Position numbers and translations under genes: made by a program
The notes under the pieces: model-generated
What the model saw: only the letters and a program-made list of their open reading frames with translations
What the model was told of the DNA's origin: nothing
Database searches by the model: none
Assembly: GCF_900604285.1 (NCBI RefSeq)
Contig: NZ_UWNY01000001.1
Coordinates: forward strand, 1,307,774-1,371,773
Origin: Varibaculum vaginae
GTDB taxonomy: Bacteria > Actinomycetota > Actinomycetes > Actinomycetales > Actinomycetaceae
Reading direction: 5' to 3'
DNA length: 64,000 bases
Part shown: piece after piece, positions 1 to 9,065 of the stretch
Position numbering within the stretch: the first letter of the stretch is position 1
Layout of the letters: each line of letters starts with the position of its first letter

Positions 1-1
1 G

Positions 2-121
2 AAGCAGCTACTCGATGTCTTGCGGCAACTCGAAATGGTCGCTAATGTGGAAACCTCCGCCATCGCCCGGAAAGCTCAAAAACTTATATTGCGGGGAGTG
101 GTGGCATGGTCGGAAGTTTAA
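2..121 (+). CDS. C-terminal end of an unidentified upstream gene
   Basis: An open frame enters from the left edge and stops with TAA at 119-121, giving a 39-residue tail (ending RGVVAWSEV). It overlaps the start of lnt by 16 bases, as expected for a co-transcribed, translationally coupled upstream gene. The visible part is mostly helical and charged. I do not recognise the family, and too little is present to name it. Confidence 0.5.
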   Translation, partial: KQLLDVLRQLEMVANVETSAIARKAQKLILRGVVAWSEV

Positions 122-1713
122 TCAAAGCGTTTTGGGCGGCAGTGGCTGCTGCCACCATCGCTACCGGATTGCTGCTATCTTTCCCCTCGGCTTGGGGATC
201 ATATTGGTTCAGCGCCTGGTTAGCTATGGGGATGTGGTTACTGATTCTACGGCGGGTGCGAAGACGCTACGCTCTAGCTATCTCCATCCTCACTGCCTTG
301 ATATTTTTCCTCTTGTTGTTCCGTTGGGTGCCTATCTCTCTTGGTTTTTCTATTCCCTGGATTGCTCTAGCTCTTTGTGAAACTTTGTTTTTAACTCTGT
401 GGGCAGGGGCGGTACTGGCGGTGCGACGCCTTACTAGTCCCCTCTGGACTTTGTGGACGGCGCTTTCGTTTGCCGGAATCGAGGCTTGGCGTGCCACTTT
501 TCCCTGGACGGGTATGCCTTGGGGAATGTTGGGGTTTTCCCAGGTAGATAGTCCCTTAAAAGGATGGATACCGCTCTTAGGGGAAAATGGGATGGCTTTC
601 TTGATGGTCGGGATATTAGCCGCGTTGGTCAGCGTCACCTGGAAGATCTCTATACCCAATCTGGTAACTGCCGGCCTGGCTCTACTGGTGGTGATAGCCT
701 CGGGGGCAGGTTTACCTACCCTCCCCAATTCGAATAAGTCTCCAAAAATACAGGTAGCAGCGATACAGGGGGGAGTAGCTTGGCCAATTGAAGCAACCTA
801 TTCACATCCCGGTACTATTTTGGCAGGTCACCTGGCGCAGACGCGTAAAACTGATTTAAACGGTACCCAACTGATTCTATGGGGGGAACAAGCCGGCGAT
901 ATTGATCCACGTTCAGACGCACACTGGGCAGCGGAACTCCAAAGCTGGCAGGTAAAACAGCAAATCCCCCTGCTATTTGGCACGCTGGTTTACCAAGAGA
1001 AAACTACCTCTAACCAGGTGCTAAAGCTGGAGGGAGGTAAAATCACACAGGTTTATTCCAAGCGGGAACCAGTACCCTTTGGGGAGTACTTGCCGGCACG
1101 CCCACTGCTTTCTAAAGTTTTTCCAGAGCAAGTCAAGATGCTTCCTCGCGATATGATAGCGGGTAAAACCCCAGGAATAGCCCGATTTGGTCCGGCTCGC
1201 GTGGGTGCAAATATTTGTTTTGAGGTAGCAGTAGATTCTCTGGTACGCGATACCATAAAAACCGGGGCAAATCTTCTTTATTTTCCCACAAATAACTCAT
1301 CGTTCGGATATTCGTATCAGTCGCTGCAGCAGCTGCAAATAGCGCGGTTTCGCGCCCTCGAATATGATCGTTCCTCCGCCCAGGTCGCAGTCGGGGGAGT
1401 GAGCGCTCTAATCACTCCCGAGGGCGAAGTTTTAGCCCAATCGGGTCTTTTTCGGGCTGATACTTTAAAGGCGAAGTTGCCGCTGCGAAATACTCTCACC
1501 TGGCAGGCACGCTTTGGTTCCAGTGTGAACGCTTTCTTCCGATTTGGGATGCTAGTTGGGGTAACGCTTATAGGGGGAGTGCTAATCTTGTTAAAAGTTC
1601 AAGAACTCAGATTCCAACACTCGGATTCCTTCGTCCATAAGGGAAGAAAAAATTCCGTTACATCTGGACGAGCTGGCAGGAGTCGCAGGTTAAAAAGAGA
1701 AGGCAAGAAATGA
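106..1713 (+). CDS. lnt: Apolipoprotein N-acyltransferase
   Basis: Integral membrane enzyme that N-acylates the diacylglyceryl-cysteine of lipoproteins, the last step of lipoprotein maturation. The N-terminal ~210 residues are a run of hydrophobic helices. A nitrilase-fold domain follows with the expected Glu-Lys-Cys triad: E261 in LILWGEQAGD, K319 in YSKREPVPFGEYLPAR and C371 in GANICFEV. A last hydrophobic helix lies near residues 480-500, then a basic tail. At 535 residues it is of normal length. The stop overlaps the ATG of the next gene (ATGA). In mycobacteria Lnt and the polyprenol-mannose synthase are fused as Ppm1; here they are adjacent separate genes, which supports both calls. Confidence 0.93.
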   Translation: MVGSLIKAFWAAVAAATIATGLLLSFPSAWGSYWFSAWLAMGMWLLILRRVRRRYALAISILTALIFFLLLFRWVPISLGFSIPWIALALCETLFLTLWAGAVLAVRRLTSPLWTLWTALSFAGIEAWRATFPWTGMPWGMLGFSQVDSPLKGWIPLLGENGMAFLMVGILAALVSVTWKISIPNLVTAGLALLVVIASGAGLPTLPNSNKSPKIQVAAIQGGVAWPIEATYSHPGTILAGHLAQTRKTDLNGTQLILWGEQAGDIDPRSDAHWAAELQSWQVKQQIPLLFGTLVYQEKTTSNQVLKLEGGKITQVYSKREPVPFGEYLPARPLLSKVFPEQVKMLPRDMIAGKTPGIARFGPARVGANICFEVAVDSLVRDTIKTGANLLYFPTNNSSFGYSYQSLQQLQIARFRALEYDRSSAQVAVGGVSALITPEGEVLAQSGLFRADTLKAKLPLRNTLTWQARFGSSVNAFFRFGMLVGVTLIGGVLILLKVQELRFQHSDSFVHKGRKNSVTSGRAGRSRRLKREGKK

Positions 1714-2459
1714 CAGACACGGTAATCGCCATTCCCACCTATAACGAGGCGGAGACTTTGCCGCGTCAGGTTCAGAAACTGCGCCGAGAAATTCCGCAGG
1801 CTGATCTGGTGATTGTAGACGATAACTCTCCGGATGGTACCGGGCAGCTAGCCGAAGAGCTAGCAGCAAAAGATAGGGGAGTTAAAGTACTGCATCGCGC
1901 AGAAAAAGCCGGCCTCGGACCGGCCTACCTGGAGGCGTTCTCTTGGGCCAGTCAGGCTGGATATACCTGGGTGGTGCAGATGGACGCAGATGGTTCTCAC
2001 CGGGTGCGCGACCTAAAAAAACTGTTAGCGCGGCGAATATGGCCCAGTCAACCGGATTTAGTAATCGGTTCACGGTGGATTAGGGGAGGTCGTCTACAGG
2101 GCTGGTCAAAGTTGAGGGAAGCACTTTCTCGGGGTGGTAACGCCTATATCGGCGCGCTACTACACCTAGGCATCAGCGATGTCACTGCGGGTTTTCGGGT
2201 TTATAGGATAGACTTCCTTAGCCGTTTAGCGCTAGAGGATCTGGATTCGCGCGGATATTGTTTCCAGATTGATATGACTCGCCGTGCGGTTAATGCGGGA
2301 GGCAATATCGTGGAAGTTCCGATCACTTTTCAAGAGCGGGCTGCCGGAGCCTCCAAAATGTCGAGTGCTATTATTTTGGAAGCCCTGGCTAAAGTTACCC
2401 GTTGGGGTCTACTTGATCTGGTAAATCCACAGAATATCCGGGGTGAAGCGCTGTCTTAG
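1710..2459 (+). CDS. ppm1: Polyprenol-phosphate mannose synthase (GT2)
   Basis: Family 2 glycosyltransferase, 249 residues, expected to transfer mannose from GDP-mannose to polyprenyl phosphate as donor for lipoglycan and protein mannosylation. Visible motifs are AIPTYNEAETLP at the N-terminus, VIVDDNSPDGTG, the metal-site VVQMDADGSH, and DVTAGFRVYR followed by the GYCFQID region typical of DPM1-type enzymes. There are no membrane helices, as in Ppm catalytic domains that work next to Lnt. Start ATG at 1710 lies in an ATGA overlap with lnt, indicating coupling. Its stop overlaps the convergent rbpA stop by four bases, so the two genes share 3' ends. Confidence 0.9.
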   Translation: MTDTVIAIPTYNEAETLPRQVQKLRREIPQADLVIVDDNSPDGTGQLAEELAAKDRGVKVLHRAEKAGLGPAYLEAFSWASQAGYTWVVQMDADGSHRVRDLKKLLARRIWPSQPDLVIGSRWIRGGRLQGWSKLREALSRGGNAYIGALLHLGISDVTAGFRVYRIDFLSRLALEDLDSRGYCFQIDMTRRAVNAGGNIVEVPITFQERAAGASKMSSAIILEALAKVTRWGLLDLVNPQNIRGEALS

Positions 2460-2818
2460 CGGTAGTGGACTCCGTCCATAAGTGCACCCGAGTGAAGTGT
2501 CTCAAGCTGCTCTTTTAGTAGTTCCTGTAGCTCTTCTTCACTGCGGCGTTCCAAGAGCATATCCCAGTGAGTGCGCTGGGGACGTATCGGTTTCACGTCT
2601 TCTTCTACTGCAGGTTCTTCGTACTGTAGTTCCCCGATTTCCCCACATTTACATTCCCATTCGGCGGGAGCGGGAACTTCGGCAGCAAAAGTCATGTGAA
2701 AACGATGTCCCTGGGGGCAAACGTAGAGGCTCTCGCGTCTTTCCGCGAATACTACGCCGTCTTCTGTTTCTAGACTCTTTGAACCGATACTTGTTCCGCG
2801 TAGTGCCCGCTCTGCCAT
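2456..2818 (-). CDS. rbpA: RNA polymerase-binding protein RbpA
   Basis: 120-residue actinobacterial transcription factor that binds the housekeeping sigma factor and RNA polymerase and stabilises the open complex. The N-terminal RGTSIGSKSLETEDGVV tail, the zinc-binding core with YVCPQGH and ECKCGEIG cysteines, and the C-terminal sigma-interaction segment (RPQRTHWDMLLERRSEEEL) are all present. It lies downstream of tkt on the same strand with a 123-base gap long enough for its own promoter. The location beside ppm is conserved in actinobacteria. Confidence 0.95.
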   Translation of the reverse strand: MAERALRGTSIGSKSLETEDGVVFAERRESLYVCPQGHRFHMTFAAEVPAPAEWECKCGEIGELQYEEPAVEEDVKPIRPQRTHWDMLLERRSEEELQELLKEQLETLHSGALMDGVHYR

Positions 2819-2941
2819 ATTAATACCTCTTCCTTGCCGCCCGGCTTAATGTCAAGCAAATACCGCCTTATTCTAACAGGTGGCCGCCCAGAGTTCGACT
2901 TGTATACCCAATACTGCGCCGGTAGATTAGCAAAAATCGTA

Positions 2942-5041
2942 TTAGGAGTTTACCCGCGCGAGAGTACGTTTAGCAGCAGCCACTACATGCTCACTGTCCA
3001 GCCCGTAATACGTGAACAGTTCGGTGGCTGCACCTGGAACACCGAAATAGTCTAAACCGACACTTTCTCCGTTGTCACCCACCAGGTCGCGCCAGGAATC
3101 TATTAAACCTGCCTCAATCGAAACGCGGGCTTTTACCGCAGAAGGAAGAACCTGTTCACGATAGGCAGCATCTTGTGCTTTAAACCATTCCATACAGGGG
3201 ACTGAAACCACCCGGGTAGCAATCCCTTCTTTTATTAAGGTAGTGCGTGCTTGTAGGGCGTATTGCACCTCGGAGCCTGAGGCTAGCAAGATTACCTCGG
3301 GTTCGCCTTGGCAATCAGCTAAAACATAGGCGCCTTTATGTACATTCTTGGTGCTAGCCAAAGCGTCGTCATCTGCGCCTTCCATATCTTCGCGTTGGAA
3401 AACAGGAACGTTTTGGCGAGTCAAAACCAAACCGGCAGGTCCGCGCTGACGCAAAATCGCCAGCCAGCAAGCTGCGGTTTCGTTAGCGTCCATCGGTCGT
3501 ACCATCGCCAGATTAGGAATAGCGCGATACGCGCTTAAATGCTCGATTGGCTGGTGTGTGGGGCCGTCCTCGCCAACCCCGATGGAATCGTGACTCCAGA
3601 CATAGGTGACCGGAATATTCATCAATGCAGCCAGGCGTACTGCTCCTCGCATATAGTCGCTAAACACAAAGAAGGTTCCCCCAAAAACTCGGGTTAACCC
3701 GTCAAGAGCAATACCATTCATGATTCCGCCCATGCCGTGTTCGCGTACCCCGAAATGCAGAACTCGCCCGAAAGGATTACCTTTCCACATATCTGTTTGT
3801 GCTGATTCGGGAATGAAGCTAGCTGCCCCGGCAATCGTGGTTTTATTGGATCCTCCCAGATCTGCGGAGCCACCCCAATATTCGGGCATTACCTGACCAA
3901 TCGCGGAAATAACTTTTCCAGAGGCCGCGCGGGTAGCTAAAGGTTCTCCCGCCGGAAATACCGGCAGTGCCTCCGCAAGGCCTTCGGGAAGTTTACCCGC
4001 TAGGATCCGTTCTAAAAGCTTATGTTTATCTGGATTTGTTTGTTTCCACTGTTCAAAGCGAGCATCCCAATCGCTATGAGCTGCCTGGGCGCGTGCAGCT
4101 GCATTATCGCGGGTGTAGTTGACTACTTCTTGATCAATATCAAAGGTTTTATCGGGATCCGCGCCCAGAGCTGCTTTTAATCCTTTCAGCTCCGCTGCTC
4201 CTAACTTTGCTCCATGAATGGCGCCGGTATTTTGTAAAGTGGGCGAGGGCCAACCGATAATTGTGCGCAAGGCGATAATTGAAGGACGGTGGGTTTCTGC
4301 CTTTGCGGCATTTATTGCCTGGTCTAAGGCTTCGACATCCTCGTGGTAACCGCCATCTTTCTGTAGCCAATTTACTCGCTGAGTGTGCCAGCCATAAGCA
4401 CGATAACGTGCGAGAACGTCTTCTTGGAAGGAAACGTTAGTGTCGTCCTCAATTGAAATATGATTATCATCCCAAATCACAATGAGGTTACCCAGGTCTT
4501 GCAAACCCGCTAGCGAGGAAACCTCGCCAGAGATACCTTCTTGCAGGCAGCCGTCACCAGTAATTACATATATATTATGGTCAAAGGGACTTTCACCTAG
4601 GGGAGTGTCTGCATCTAACATTCCATGGGCTCGTCGTGAAGCCATCGCGAATCCAACGGCAGCTGCGAAGCCGGAGCCCAGCGGCCCGGTAGTTACCTCT
4701 ACGCCCTTAGTGTGTCCATACTCGGGGTGTCCGGGAGCATATGCACCCAGGGTACGAAAATTCTTTAGGTCTGCCAGTTCCATGCTTTGGCCAGCCAAGT
4801 AAAGCTGAATATATTGCAACAACGAGGCGTGTCCAACCGAAAGCACAAAGCGATCCCGTCCTAGCCAATTAGAATCCTGAGGATCAAAACGTAAGTGTCG
4901 CTGATATAGCAGATAGGCGGCTGCGGCCAAAGAAATCGGAGTTCCCGGATGTCCGTTACCTGCTTTTTCTACCGCGTCACCAGACAGTACCTTAGCCATG
5001 TTTACTGCGCGTTGATCAAGCTGATTCCACTCAAAGGCCAT
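2942..5041 (-). CDS. tkt: Transketolase
   Basis: Thiamine-diphosphate enzyme of the non-oxidative pentose phosphate pathway, 699 residues. It shows the N-terminal GNGHPGTPISLAAAAYLLY motif, the ThDP/Mg site VITGDGCLQEGISGE with the downstream DDN, GSADLGGSNKT in the pyrimidine domain, and the FREHG-like LHFGVREHGMGGIMNGIAL. The start at 5041 has an upstream GAAGGAAT ribosome site. Downstream on the same strand is rbpA. The divergent neighbour is a permease, with a 300-base promoter region between them. Confidence 0.96.
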   Translation of the reverse strand: MAFEWNQLDQRAVNMAKVLSGDAVEKAGNGHPGTPISLAAAAYLLYQRHLRFDPQDSNWLGRDRFVLSVGHASLLQYIQLYLAGQSMELADLKNFRTLGAYAPGHPEYGHTKGVEVTTGPLGSGFAAAVGFAMASRRAHGMLDADTPLGESPFDHNIYVITGDGCLQEGISGEVSSLAGLQDLGNLIVIWDDNHISIEDDTNVSFQEDVLARYRAYGWHTQRVNWLQKDGGYHEDVEALDQAINAAKAETHRPSIIALRTIIGWPSPTLQNTGAIHGAKLGAAELKGLKAALGADPDKTFDIDQEVVNYTRDNAAARAQAAHSDWDARFEQWKQTNPDKHKLLERILAGKLPEGLAEALPVFPAGEPLATRAASGKVISAIGQVMPEYWGGSADLGGSNKTTIAGAASFIPESAQTDMWKGNPFGRVLHFGVREHGMGGIMNGIALDGLTRVFGGTFFVFSDYMRGAVRLAALMNIPVTYVWSHDSIGVGEDGPTHQPIEHLSAYRAIPNLAMVRPMDANETAACWLAILRQRGPAGLVLTRQNVPVFQREDMEGADDDALASTKNVHKGAYVLADCQGEPEVILLASGSEVQYALQARTTLIKEGIATRVVSVPCMEWFKAQDAAYREQVLPSAVKARVSIEAGLIDSWRDLVGDNGESVGLDYFGVPGAATELFTYYGLDSEHVVAAAKRTLARVNS

Positions 5042-5182
5042 TCGTTATTCCTTCTAACCTTAGTTAACTCGGGTTTTAGATACTGTCGATGCTAACAGCT
5101 TGTCTTAAAAAACGTGTACTTGTGCAGGAATATTTAACAAACGTGCAGAGCGGATTCTGAATTGTGCCGTAAGTACAATCCG

Positions 5183-5196
5183 ATAATGTACATTAT
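5183..5196. promoter_or_regulatory. 14-bp perfect palindrome between tkt and permease
   Basis: ATAATGTACATTAT is a perfect dyad in the 300-base intergenic region separating divergent tkt and the permease fusion. A second imperfect dyad (ATTGT...ACAAT, 5161-5179) lies just upstream. Both are about 150 bases from the permease start, so they could be an operator for a purine-responsive regulator. The regulator is not in the window. Otherwise 5042-5342 shows only A/T-rich promoter-like sequence and no gene. Confidence 0.45.
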
Positions 5197-5342
5197 GTCA
5201 ACTAAAGGAATAGAGAGCGAAACTAGTACTTTTGCCTTGCCCCTCTCTTAGCTAAGCACCTCGTTGCTATTTTGAGTTTAGCGCTAGCAAGCGTTTGAAT
5301 TGCTTTGGAAGTATTCCGAAATTACAAAGGAGAATATCCACG

Positions 5343-7328
5343 ATGGCAGCTGACGAGCCGCTAAACCCGCCACTAAAAGCACTAGGTGAAACCCTAGAGG
5401 CGGAAATAAAGCAGAAAGATACTAAGAAACATCCGGTCGAACAAATCCCCTCGGTTCCACGGACGGCGTTGCTGTCAGTACAGCACGTTTTAGCGTTTTA
5501 CGCGGGTGCAGTGGTTGTTCCCCTGATTGTTGCGCACGGATTGAAACTAGACCCCACCACTACGGTACATCTCATTAATGCCGACCTATTTACCTGTGGG
5601 ATTGCTACCTTGATTCAGTCAATTGGCTTTTGGCGGATCGGGGTGCGCCTACCGATCATCCAAGGCGTAACTACCATGGCAATCTCCCCTATGATTGCCA
5701 TTGGTTTAGCTGTAAACCAACATGGCGGCACCGAGGTACTACCGACCATTTACGGGGCGGTTATCGTGGCTGGACTATTCACTTTCTTTGCGGCACCACT
5801 TTTTGCCAAACTGATTCGATTTTTCCCGCCTCTAGTTATCGGAATTGTGCTAACCACTATGGGTACCACTTTGCTGGGAGTGTCCGCAGCGGATGTAATT
5901 AATCACGTTGAACCTGGGCAACCGGTGCTTGGTCGCGACTTAGGTTATGCCTTGGGAACCCTGGCAATAATCGTGTTGATTCAACGCTTCTTTAAAGGAT
6001 TTATGGGTACTCTGGCCGTGCTAGCGGGCTTAGTAATTGGTACCGGTGTGGCAGCCGCCCTCGGTGATACCTCGTTTGCGGAAGTCGGGCATTCGTCTTG
6101 GATTGCGGTCACTACCCCATTCTATTTTGGCTGGCCCCAGTTCTCTTTGACTGCCTGCATTTCCATGATTGTGGTAATGCTACTGACTATGGTGGAAACC
6201 ACTGGCGACGTCTTTGCCACCGGCGAAATCGTGGGCAAACGTATTGGCAAGAAAGAAATAACTGCCGCCTTGCGTGCCGATGGTCTTTCCACCACTTTGG
6301 GTGGAATCCTCAACTCCTTCCCCTACACCTGTTTCGCGCAAAACATTGGACTAGTAAGACTAACTAAAGTACATTCTCGCTGGGTAGTAGCAGTTGCTGG
6401 TGGAATTATGATCATCCTGGGAGTCATTCCCAAGGCCGGCGCAATCGTAGCCTCTATCCCCTCTCCGGTTCTGGGGGGAGCCTCTCTGGCTTTGTTCGCT
6501 AACCTAGCGTTAGTAGGGGTGCAAACTCTTTCGCGCGTTGACCTTTCAGACACCCGAAATGGGATTATCCTGACTACCTCGATCGCTTTGGCTATGCTGG
6601 TATCCTTCCAGCCTTCAATCGCGGATGTTTTCCCAGCTTGGGCACAGATTTTCTTTGCCTCCGGTGTAACCCTAGGTTCGATCACCGCGATTCTACTTAA
6701 CCTTCTGTTCTTCCACGTAGGCCCGCATTCTAAAGGCGAGGATGTGGCTCTGGGAACTACCGGCAAGCGGCGTTCTTTGCGGGCAGTTAATAAGATGAGT
6801 TCCGAGGAGTTTGTAAGTACCTTTGCCCGCTTGTTTAATGGGGTAACGTGGCCGTTACAGGCAGCAGCCGAGATGCGACCCTTCAAAGATGCTGGCCAAC
6901 TTAAAGAGGCCTTCCAAGATGCGGTAATGGTGGCAGATAAAAAGGCGCAAGATCAGCTGATTGCTTCCTACCCGGATGTAACCGCGATGCTAACCGCCAG
7001 CGAGACTGAAGCCAAGGAAATCTCTCAAGATGTGGGATCACTAGCCTTGGGACAACTCACGGAAGAGCAAAAAACGCAGCTGCACACCTTGGAAAATTCT
7101 TACCACGAGAAGTTCAATCTGCCGCTAGTGGCGCTACTTTCACGGATGGATAGCGTTGATGAGATTATCCAGGATGGCCTTCACCGCCTAGAGAATTCTC
7201 CGCGACATGAACGGGTAGTCGCCTTGGGGCAGGTGGTAGAGGTAGCTAATGACCGTCTGGAGATTATGATGGCGGACGCCAACCCAATCCGTTCGGCGTG
7301 GAGCCGCAAATTTGAACAGCTCGATTAA
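5343..7328 (+). CDS. NCS2 urate/xanthine-type permease fused to degenerate OHCU-decarboxylase domain
   Basis: Residues ~45-455 are an NCS2 (nucleobase-ascorbate) transporter: the QH pair in TM1 (SVQHVLAFYAGAVVVP), the ETTGDVFATGE motif of TM8 and the signature QNIGLVRLTK in TM10 are all present. Residues ~480-655 are soluble and align with 2-oxo-4-hydroxy-4-carboxy-5-ureidoimidazoline (OHCU) decarboxylase, the third enzyme of urate breakdown: WPLQAAAEMRPF, QLIASYPDV, LGQLTEEQKTQLHTLENSYHEKFNLP. The His of the family HPDL/HPRL motif is Tyr (Y543), the Glu before the conserved Gln is Ser (S561-Q562), and the KGKT-type loop is SRMDS. The domain is therefore probably not catalytic. Start ATG 5343 is chosen over an upstream one because AAAGGAGA lies eight bases before it. 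Confidence 0.85.
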   Translation: MAADEPLNPPLKALGETLEAEIKQKDTKKHPVEQIPSVPRTALLSVQHVLAFYAGAVVVPLIVAHGLKLDPTTTVHLINADLFTCGIATLIQSIGFWRIGVRLPIIQGVTTMAISPMIAIGLAVNQHGGTEVLPTIYGAVIVAGLFTFFAAPLFAKLIRFFPPLVIGIVLTTMGTTLLGVSAADVINHVEPGQPVLGRDLGYALGTLAIIVLIQRFFKGFMGTLAVLAGLVIGTGVAAALGDTSFAEVGHSSWIAVTTPFYFGWPQFSLTACISMIVVMLLTMVETTGDVFATGEIVGKRIGKKEITAALRADGLSTTLGGILNSFPYTCFAQNIGLVRLTKVHSRWVVAVAGGIMIILGVIPKAGAIVASIPSPVLGGASLALFANLALVGVQTLSRVDLSDTRNGIILTTSIALAMLVSFQPSIADVFPAWAQIFFASGVTLGSITAILLNLLFFHVGPHSKGEDVALGTTGKRRSLRAVNKMSSEEFVSTFARLFNGVTWPLQAAAEMRPFKDAGQLKEAFQDAVMVADKKAQDQLIASYPDVTAMLTASETEAKEISQDVGSLALGQLTEEQKTQLHTLENSYHEKFNLPLVALLSRMDSVDEIIQDGLHRLENSPRHERVVALGQVVEVANDRLEIMMADANPIRSAWSRKFEQLD

Positions 7329-7348
7329 GAAGAGCGAACCTTCAACGG

Positions 7349-8914
7349 CTATTTAGCCTGGCTTGCCGGGGAAGCAGCAGTATCCCAAGTAGGATCAAAC
7401 CCGCCCGGGGTTTTCCATACCCGGGTGGGGAGCTCCCCCGGCAAGTATTGATTATTATCCGAACAGAAAATTGGCCCCTCGGGATCATTGGTATTCATTT
7501 GTGCCCGATAGTCGCGCAAAGCACCAACTGCCCATTTCCCGAGGAAAATTAAAGCTACCAGGTTAACCAGTGCCATCAGAGCCGTCGCCCAGTCGGCAAT
7601 TGACCAAACCGATTTCAAGGGGAGAATCGCACCAATCGCGGTAGAGGCAATTACTAGTAATTTGAGGGGTAAAGCCGAGCGGTCTACTCCCACGATGAAC
7701 TTGTAGTTAGTTTCCGCGTAAGTGTAATTACCCAAGATAGTGGAGTACCCGAAGCAAACCATCATCATCATTACAAACACAAACACAACGTTTCTGGTGG
7801 TGCTATTAGATCCCAAAGAAGTCACTATTGATTCCATAGTGAGCACTGCCCCATCTTCGTGAGTTTGTTTATCCCAGAATGGCACTGACATCAAAATGAT
7901 GAAGGCAGTGGAGGTACAAACCAACATGGTGTCCACGAATACGCCCAAGGCTTGGATCATTCCCTGAGTGGCGGGGTGACGCACGGTGGCGATAGCAGCA
8001 GCATTAGGAGCTGATCCCATCCCGGCCTCATTGGTAAACAGACCGCGTTTAGTACCGGTAGTAATCGCGGCGATAAATGCACCCCCGGCTCCGGCAACTG
8101 CCGGCGGCATATAGGTATCTGACTGCCCGAAGGCTCCCATAAAGATTTCTTTGAAAACGAAGGGAATCCGCTCGTAGTTCAGGATAATTACCAGGATTCC
8201 CATTCCTACGTAGAGCATTGCCATCGCAGGTGCTAGATACTCGGAGAATTGCGCGATTTTACGTACTCCCCCTACTACCAGCGGCAGGGTTAACAACACC
8301 AGGATGAGGGCGGTTGCCCAAACCGGAAACCCAAGATAATCAGAGTTGGCTAACTGGGAAATAGAATTCGCCTGGATCATTTCGAAGCTAAATCCATAAG
8401 CGAAAATTAGTAGCACCGCAAAGACTATTCCCCAGGAGCGCGACCCCAGACCACGTTGAATATAGAAGGCAGGCCCGCCTCTAAATGTGCCATCTCCGTT
8501 GCGAACCTTAAACAACTGCGCCAAGGTAGCCTCGACAAAAGCGGTGGCCATACCAACCAGAGCCACTACCCACATCCAAAAAACTGAACCGGGACCGCCG
8601 GCGACTACCGCCAGGGCTACTCCGGTTATCGAGCCGGTACCGACCCTATCGGCGAGACCAATAGCAAACGCTTGGAAGGAAGAAACCCCACCTTCAGAGC
8701 CTGTTCGGGAACGGGTAATCACCTTGAGCATGTGAGCGAACATGGTTATCTGCATGCCTTTGGTACGTACCGTGAGCCAGATGCCCACCCCTAGTAGGGT
8801 GATCATTAGCAGCCATACTACGGAGTTTGCATAGGCAAGATCTAGCAAACCGGAAATAGTCTCATTCCACTGATCGAATGCACTGAGAGAATCTTTAGCG
8901 GCAGTAATCGGCAT
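7349..8914 (-). CDS. Alanine/glycine:cation symporter (AGCS family)
   Basis: 521-residue sodium-coupled amino acid symporter of the AgcS/AlsT/DagA family, with about eleven hydrophobic segments. Family features seen are GTGSITGVALAVVAGGPGSVFWMWVVAL (usually GTGN-IAG), FRGGPAFYIQRGLG, and TTGTKRGLFTNEAGMGSAPNAAAIA, the strongly conserved central stretch. The start at 8914 has AAAGGAG six bases upstream. It is convergent with the permease fusion (20-base gap). Substrate (alanine, glycine or glutamine) cannot be decided from sequence alone. Confidence 0.93.
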   Translation of the reverse strand: MPITAAKDSLSAFDQWNETISGLLDLAYANSVVWLLMITLLGVGIWLTVRTKGMQITMFAHMLKVITRSRTGSEGGVSSFQAFAIGLADRVGTGSITGVALAVVAGGPGSVFWMWVVALVGMATAFVEATLAQLFKVRNGDGTFRGGPAFYIQRGLGSRSWGIVFAVLLIFAYGFSFEMIQANSISQLANSDYLGFPVWATALILVLLTLPLVVGGVRKIAQFSEYLAPAMAMLYVGMGILVIILNYERIPFVFKEIFMGAFGQSDTYMPPAVAGAGGAFIAAITTGTKRGLFTNEAGMGSAPNAAAIATVRHPATQGMIQALGVFVDTMLVCTSTAFIILMSVPFWDKQTHEDGAVLTMESIVTSLGSNSTTRNVVFVFVMMMMVCFGYSTILGNYTYAETNYKFIVGVDRSALPLKLLVIASTAIGAILPLKSVWSIADWATALMALVNLVALIFLGKWAVGALRDYRAQMNTNDPEGPIFCSDNNQYLPGELPTRVWKTPGGFDPTWDTAASPASQAK

Positions 8915-9065
8915 AGGTTGCTCCTTTATGGTGGGTTGATAGGCAGCCTACTCTGGCTGTACAGCCGGCGGCTCACTCCCAAAACTTGTTCAAATATACT
9001 CGCCGTTGGCCTAAAGTACCTAAAGCTCCAGTAAATATGCCGGTTGAAAAATAGAATTTTCAGCC

